Shown in pieces: positions 1 to 7,382 of a stretch of DNA of 7,382 bases (position 1 is the first letter of the stretch; each line of letters opens with the position of its first letter). The notes beneath the pieces are model-generated. The model saw only the letters and a program-made list of their open reading frames with translations. It did no database searches and was not told where the DNA came from. The DNA is from Chloroflexota bacterium (lineage in GTDB: Bacteria; Chloroflexota; Limnocylindria; Limnocylindrales; CSP1-4). The translations under genes were made by a program, and so were the position numbers. The stretch is taken from positions 1 to 7,382 of the forward strand of contig JAKAHL010000094.1 in the NCBI GenBank assembly GCA_021815005.1, given 5' to 3'.

Positions 1-36
1 ACCGCTGAGGCCAACCGCCGGGCGGCGCCGCGCCCC

Positions 37-627
37 TCACCGCCGCCGGAGCGCTGCGGCCAGTTCGGCGGTGCCCGCCAGGCCCGGCAGCGGGCGGACC
101 GGCGGCGGCTCGTCGCCATCCGCGGCCGCGAACAGCTCCAGCGCGAAGAAGTCCACGCCCCACCACCGGCCGCCCTTCCAGCCCACGCCGTCGAAGGCCC
201 CGACGCGCCGGAAGCCGAGCGCCTCGTGGAGACCGACGGACGCCGGGTTCGGCGGGGTGATCCCAGCCACCACGAGGCGGAAGCCCTGCAGGCGGAGCAC
301 GCGGAGGAGCGCGGCCATGACGGCCCGTCCCAACCCGGACCGGTGGAGCGAGCGGTCCACGTACACGGTTGTCTCGCAGGCCCAGTCGTAGGCTGGGCGC
401 TCGCGGAACCGCCCGGCGTAGGCGTAGGCGGCCACGACCCCGTCCACCTCGGCCACCAGATACGGCCACCGCTCGAGCGTCCGAGCGATCCGCTCGGCCA
501 TGACGGCGCCCGTGGGCGCGACCAGCTCGAACGAGATGGCGGTCTCCGCGACGTACGGGGCGTAGATCGTCGCCACGGCGTCGCCGTCGGCGGGCGTCGC
601 GAGGCGGACGCGGTGGGGGACGGTCAT
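37..627 (-). CDS. GNAT family N-acetyltransferase, phosphinothricin/methionine-sulfoximine acetyltransferase-like
   Basis: This 196-residue protein should transfer an acetyl group from acetyl-CoA to an amino group of a small molecule in the cytoplasm. It resembles the Bar/Pat and YncA/MnaT branch of the GNAT fold: an opening 'VRLATPADGDAVATIYAPYV', then 'ISFE' (residues 31-34), 'ETTVYVD' (85-91), the acetyl-CoA loop 'HRSGLG' (95-100), 'AGITPPNPASVGLHEALGF' (121-139) and 'GRWWGVDFFALEL' (153-165). E85 and H134 align with acidic and histidine residues proposed as catalytic in Bar. The usual Q/R that opens the acetyl-CoA loop is H95 here, a common substitution. The core ends near residue 166; about 30 further residues are Ala/Pro-rich and end in RRR, longer than typical relatives. 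The ATG at 625-627 is preferred because TAGCGT lies 6 bases upstream, as in leaderless genes. True substrate is unknown; members act on phosphinothricin, methionine sulfoximine or other amino acids. Confidence 0.93.
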   Translation of the reverse strand: MTVPHRVRLATPADGDAVATIYAPYVAETAISFELVAPTGAVMAERIARTLERWPYLVAEVDGVVAAYAYAGRFRERPAYDWACETTVYVDRSLHRSGLGRAVMAALLRVLRLQGFRLVVAGITPPNPASVGLHEALGFRRVGAFDGVGWKGGRWWGVDFFALELFAAADGDEPPPVRPLPGLAGTAELAAALRRR

Positions 628-633
628 GCCGCC

Positions 634-639
634 ACGCTA
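634..639 (-). promoter_or_regulatory. Putative -10 element of leaderless acetyltransferase promoter
   Basis: On the minus strand TAGCGT (TAnnnT type) ends 6 bases before the acetyltransferase ATG, and no Shine-Dalgarno sequence is seen in between. This spacing suits a transcript that starts at or next to the start codon. No convincing -35 box lies 16-18 bases further upstream. Inferred from spacing alone. Confidence 0.35.
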
Positions 640-677
640 CTACACTGCCGGACCGCGACATCCGGTCCGTGACCGAT

Positions 678-701
678 GGCCCGGTCCCATGGGCACGGGC
701 C
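678..701. promoter_or_regulatory. 24-bp near-perfect palindrome, candidate operator
   Basis: A dyad centred between 689 and 690 has outer arms GGCCCG/CGGGCC and a self-complementary core CCCATGGG. Only the two dinucleotides joining core and arms (GT and CA) fail to pair, so 20 of 24 positions are symmetric. It sits in the divergent intergenic region 628-800, about 50 bases upstream of the acetyltransferase start and 100 bases upstream of the flavodoxin start. A second small dyad (CGGTC, 3-base spacer, GACCG) occupies 663-675 next to it. A dimeric repressor site is possible; chance in GC-rich DNA is the alternative. Confidence 0.35.
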
Positions 702-785
702 GCGCCGCGCCCGCGACCCCGCACGTCGGGCGCCTCGGCCCTCCCGGACGCGCGCCCTCCCGCCGACGATCCCTGCACAGCAGTC

Positions 786-790
786 AGGAG
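786..790 (+). promoter_or_regulatory. Shine-Dalgarno supporting the GTG start of the flavodoxin gene
   Basis: AGGAG lies 10 bases before the GTG at 801. The spacing is slightly long, but together with the loss of family similarity upstream of this codon it decides the start. This gene, unlike several neighbours, appears to have a true leader. Confidence 0.5.
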
Positions 791-800
791 TCGTCCGCCG

Positions 801-1322
801 GTGAACCCTCAGCGCGTGCTCGTCGCGTTCTCCAGCCGCTCGGGATCCACCGCCGGCACGGCGGAGGAGATCGCGCGCGTCCTCCGCGCCGCGGGCCTGC
901 TTGTGGACTGCCGGGCCAAGGAGGACGTCGCGGACGTCACGCCGTACCGGGCGGTGGTCGTGGGCAGCGGGATGTTCGTGCTCGGGCGCGCCTCGGATGG
1001 CGGAGGCTTCATCGCGCGGCATCGCGCGGCGCTCCGCGACCGGGACGTCTGGCTGTACAGCACCGGACCGATCGGGGCCCGGGCGGACGGCGACGGGGGG
1101 ACGGCCGCGGCGTCGGTGGCGCGCGCGATCGGCGCTCGCGGCGTCGCGTCCTTCGGGATCGGCGAGCCTGGACGGGGCGGGGACCCGGTCGCAGCGCCCC
1201 GGCCGGCGGCCCACGGCGAGGTCCGGTCGTGGGCGGCCGGGATCGCCGCCTCCCTGGGCGTTCCGGCGGGCCCCCGCGTGACGGGGCGCCACCGCTGCCA
1301 CGGAGCCGTCGCGGCCCACTGA
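801..1322 (+). CDS. Flavodoxin-domain protein (HemG-type flavodoxin family)
   Basis: This 173-residue protein is a predicted cytoplasmic FMN-binding redox protein. The N-terminus shows a first beta strand followed by the FMN phosphate loop: 'RVLVAFSSRSGSTAGTAEEIA' spans about residues 5-25, with S11, S12, S14, S16 and T17 in the loop. Next come 'YRAVVVGSGMFVLG' (49-62) and 'RDVWLYSTGPIG' (81-92), both typical of the flavodoxin family that includes menaquinone-dependent protoporphyrinogen oxidase HemG. The length fits that family. No transmembrane segment is seen. The GTG at 801 is chosen because the flavodoxin fold begins at once after it and AGGAG precedes it; the frame stays open back to an ATG at 669, but those 44 extra residues are Arg/Pro-rich and look like noncoding sequence. 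A role in haem synthesis is not shown: no haem gene is nearby, and many relatives are uncharacterised electron carriers. Confidence 0.83.
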   Translation: MNPQRVLVAFSSRSGSTAGTAEEIARVLRAAGLLVDCRAKEDVADVTPYRAVVVGSGMFVLGRASDGGGFIARHRAALRDRDVWLYSTGPIGARADGDGGTAAASVARAIGARGVASFGIGEPGRGGDPVAAPRPAAHGEVRSWAAGIAASLGVPAGPRVTGRHRCHGAVAAH

Positions 1323-1343
1323 GGCGGCGCCCAGCCCCGCCTC
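1321..1343. terminator. Hairpin between convergent genes, possible bidirectional terminator
   Basis: GAGGCGG (1321-1327) pairs perfectly with CCGCCTC (1337-1343) across a 9-base loop. It overlaps the stop codon of the flavodoxin gene and lies just downstream of the stop of the opposing gene at 1348. There is no T tract on either strand, so intrinsic termination is uncertain. Confidence 0.4.
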
Positions 1344-1347
1344 CCCC

Positions 1348-2052
1348 TCAGCGCCAGGCGTTGACCGGCGCGGCACGGAGAACCGGACCGCGGAACAGAG
1401 CCAGGAGCGGCTCGCCGGAGGTCTGCCGCAGCGAGACGCGTGCCGCCAGCGGCCGGCCGTCCGGGGGCGCGACGGCCAGCTCGAGCGCGACGTCGTCGCG
1501 GCCGGGGTGGTTGGGGTCGTAGACGCGCAGGCGGACCAGCGTGGCGCCGCCCGCCCGCTCCTCGGCGTAGGCATAGGCCAGCACCTGGTGGTTGCGCGAG
1601 AGGGCGGCGGGCGAGCAGCCCCCGACCCGGACCAGCTCCACCAGGCACGGCCGGCCGGCGTCGATCTCCGCCCGGATGCGCGGCCACTCGCGGGTGACGC
1701 TGGGCTCGCTTGCCGGCGCGTGCCCCGGCAGCCCGTGCCGCACCGCGAGCAGCGCGTATCGGAGCGGCACGCGCAGCCAGGCGAGCGACTGCACCTGGCG
1801 TCGCACCAGCGCTCGGAACCGTCGGCTGCCGTTCGCCGGCGGCTCGCTCCCGGCCGGGGCGCGCACGCCCGCTGCCCACAGGTCGCGCGCGGTCAGCGCC
1901 ATGCCCCCGCACAGTCCCGCGGCCGCATCGCCGATGCCGATGGCGCGAGGGTCGAGGGGGCCGAGTCTGACGGTCGGGCCGGGCGGGAAGGCGTTGGCGA
2001 ACCGCAGCCCGTGGACGCTGGGCAGGAACCCGGGAACGGCTCGCTCGGCCAT
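1348..2052 (-). CDS. Uncharacterised protein with papain-like cysteine peptidase signature
   Basis: I do not recognise a named gene for this 234-residue protein. It resembles a family of uncharacterised bacterial proteins with a papain-like layout: an N-terminal 'FLPSVHGLRFANAF' (9-22), a 'GLCGGMALTARDLWAAG' helix start (46-62) with candidate nucleophile C48, a basic 'RRQVQSL' (84-90), 'LSRNHQVLAYAYAE' (151-164) with candidate base H155, and 'VYDPNHPG' (177-184) with candidate D179 or N181. The order Cys, His, Asn/Asp suits a clan CA cysteine peptidase or transglutaminase-like fold. No signal peptide or membrane segment is visible, so it is probably cytoplasmic. The start is the ATG at 2050-2052, with TAGGAG six bases upstream. 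Peptidase activity, substrate and pathway are inferred only from motif layout; an inactive or non-proteolytic relative is possible. Confidence 0.78.
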   Translation of the reverse strand: MAERAVPGFLPSVHGLRFANAFPPGPTVRLGPLDPRAIGIGDAAAGLCGGMALTARDLWAAGVRAPAGSEPPANGSRRFRALVRRQVQSLAWLRVPLRYALLAVRHGLPGHAPASEPSVTREWPRIRAEIDAGRPCLVELVRVGGCSPAALSRNHQVLAYAYAEERAGGATLVRLRVYDPNHPGRDDVALELAVAPPDGRPLAARVSLRQTSGEPLLALFRGPVLRAAPVNAWR

Positions 2053-2058
2053 GGGTTG

Positions 2059-2087
2059 CTCCTATGTCAAGCCGCGACCGCTGTCAA
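2059..2087 (-). promoter_or_regulatory. Putative promoter of the cysteine-peptidase-like gene, with overlapping ribosome binding site
   Basis: On the minus strand a perfect TTGACA (2082-2087) is followed after exactly 17 bases by TAGGAG (2059-2064), which ends 6 bases before the ATG. TAGGAG could be a weak -10 box for a leaderless transcript, or its AGGAG could be a Shine-Dalgarno sequence. A second TTGACA occurs at 2065-2070, so the hexamer is repeated with a 17-base period. Confidence 0.4.
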
Positions 2088-2121
2088 GGCGGAGCGTAGC
2101 GCGCGTTGTGCCACCGGTGCG

Positions 2122-2149
2122 TGGACACGGGCTCGGACCGCATTACCAT
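2122..2149 (+). promoter_or_regulatory. Putative leaderless promoter of the DUF255 gene
   Basis: TGGACA (2122-2127, one mismatch to TTGACA) and TACCAT (2144-2149) are separated by 16 bases, and TACCAT ends 6 bases before the ATG at 2156. No Shine-Dalgarno sequence lies between. This places transcription start at or very near the start codon and helps choose that ATG over the open frame that extends upstream. Confidence 0.5.
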
Positions 2150-2155
2150 CACGCC

Positions 2156-4246
<2,091 letters not shown>

Positions 4247-4259
4247 GCGGCGACAAGGA

Positions 4260-4276
4260 CCTCGGGCCGGCCGAGG
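4260..4276. terminator. GC hairpin between convergent genes, possible terminator
   Basis: CCTCGG (4260-4265) pairs with CCGAGG (4271-4276) over a 5-base loop in the 56-base gap between the convergent DUF255 and tatA genes. No T run follows on either strand. The position supports a terminator role; the structure alone is modest in such GC-rich DNA. Confidence 0.35.
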
Positions 4277-4302
4277 CCGGGCACCGCGTCCGAGCCGCGA
4301 CG

Positions 4303-4518
4303 TCAGGCGTTCGGGGTGCCGTCCGTGCCGCCGGTACCGCCGGTACCGCCGTCGGACGGCTTGTCCATGTCCGACTTGATCTCGTTGATCTCCCGGCGGG
4401 CCTCCTTGACGCCCTGGCCGAACGCGCGGCCGATGAGCGGCAGGGTCTTGGGACCGCGCCAGATGATCACGATGATCAGGATGACGACGAGGATCAGCAG
4501 GATATGCGAGGGGCCCAT
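4303..4518 (-). CDS. tatA: Sec-independent translocase subunit TatA/TatE-like
   Basis: This 71-residue membrane protein has the TatA/E/B layout and would help form the twin-arginine pore that exports folded proteins. A short N-terminus leads into one hydrophobic helix (about residues 5-20, 'HILLILVVILIIVIIW'), then the hinge 'RGPKTLPLIGRAFGQGVKEA' (21-40) and an amphipathic charged helix to about residue 51. The conserved Gly-Pro and 'LP.IGRA.G.G' signature are present, but the residue before GP is Arg where most TatA proteins have Phe. The tail is flexible, with GGT repeats ('GGTGGTGGTDGT'). No tatB or tatC lies in the window, so this is a stand-alone locus, which is common for tatA paralogues. 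The ATG shares the CCATGG sequence at 4515-4520 and has no clear Shine-Dalgarno sequence. TatB is less likely given the short length. Confidence 0.88.
   Translation of the reverse strand: MGPSHILLILVVILIIVIIWRGPKTLPLIGRAFGQGVKEARREINEIKSDMDKPSDGGTGGTGGTDGTPNA
4319..4354. repeat. Tandem 9-bp repeat in the tatA 3' end, four copies
   Basis: Four consecutive 9-base units (4319, 4328, 4337, 4346) follow the pattern CCGCCGGTA, the two central copies being identical and the outer ones diverged. Read on the minus strand they encode Gly/Asp-Gly-Thr units in the flexible tail of TatA. Such a repeat could expand or contract by slippage without breaking the frame. Confidence 0.7.
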
Positions 4519-4526
4519 GGCGCTGG

Positions 4527-4532
4527 ATCGTA
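4527..4532 (-). promoter_or_regulatory. Putative -10 element of tatA
   Basis: On the minus strand TACGAT (TAnnnT type) ends 8 bases before the tatA ATG. No -35 box or Shine-Dalgarno sequence is evident, so this call rests on spacing and resemblance to the other starts in the window. Confidence 0.3.
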
Positions 4533-4600
4533 GCAGCGCGGAGCCGGTCCCGTCCCGCCGGCTGGAAACCGAACATCTGTACGAGACCTTCAGACACGCC

Positions 4601-4606
4601 TATACT
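4601..4606 (+). promoter_or_regulatory. Putative -10 element of lhr deciding the GTG start
   Basis: TATACT, five of six matches to TATAAT, ends 9 bases before the GTG at 4616. It stands out in this GC-rich DNA. A good -35 box is not visible at the expected distance. If it is the lhr promoter, any start codon upstream of it (such as the in-frame ATG at 4517) cannot be used, and the transcript is leaderless or nearly so. Confidence 0.5.
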
Positions 4607-4615
4607 CGCGATCCC

Positions 4616-7382
<2,767 letters not shown>

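Noticed and set aside
669..800. Upstream ATG start for the flavodoxin gene
   Set aside because: The extra 44 residues are Arg/Pro-rich, precede the first beta strand, and run through the 24-bp palindrome; the GTG at 801 has a Shine-Dalgarno sequence.
1592..2155. Upstream extension of the DUF255 gene to an earlier ATG
   Set aside because: The extension is antisense to the papain-like gene, lacks family similarity, and would put the start upstream of the candidate promoter at 2122-2149.
4517..4615. Alternative lhr start at the ATG at 4517
   Set aside because: It would overlap the tatA start on the other strand, add 33 residues without Lhr similarity, and lie upstream of the TATACT box.

Overview
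This is a very GC-rich stretch (clearly above 70% by eye) of bacterial chromosome, densely packed with ordinary-looking genes on both strands and with short intergenic gaps (none over 300 bases). Coding frames show strong third-position G/C bias, which also creates many long spurious antisense frames. The gene types and the apparent leaderless promoters (TAnnnT placed 6-9 bases before the start codon) fit a high-GC lineage such as Actinomycetota or Chloroflexota (e.g. Limnocylindria-like soil/freshwater lineages). This is an inference and not proven; no rRNA, tRNA or marker gene is present to settle it.

Layout, left to right: (1) a minus-strand GNAT acetyltransferase of the phosphinothricin/methionine-sulfoximine type (37-627); (2) a 173-base divergent intergenic region with a striking 24-bp near-palindrome; (3) a plus-strand flavodoxin-domain protein related to the HemG-type flavodoxin family (801-1322); (4) a short convergent gap with a 7-bp GC hairpin; (5) a minus-strand 234-residue uncharacterised protein with a papain-like Cys/His/Asn arrangement (1348-2052); (6) a 103-base divergent promoter region; (7) a plus-strand DUF255/thioredoxin-like plus six-hairpin protein of the YyaL/SSP411 family (2156-4246); (8) a convergent gap with a 6-bp hairpin; (9) a small minus-strand TatA/E-type translocase subunit with a Gly-Thr repeat tail (4303-4518); (10) a 97-base divergent promoter region; and (11) the large helicase Lhr (4616 to beyond the window end), whose reading frame is broken near 6100-6139.

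The genes do not form an operon: orientation alternates -,+,-,+,-,+, so each is probably transcribed on its own from a divergent promoter region and stopped in a convergent hairpin gap. I see no mobile element, CRISPR array, RNA gene, toxin-antitoxin pair or defence island. Nothing supports a new multi-gene system. The items most worth a second look are the Lhr frame break (looks like loss of about 34 bases), the uncharacterised cysteine-peptidase-like protein, the repeated leaderless promoter architecture, and the palindrome between the first two genes.
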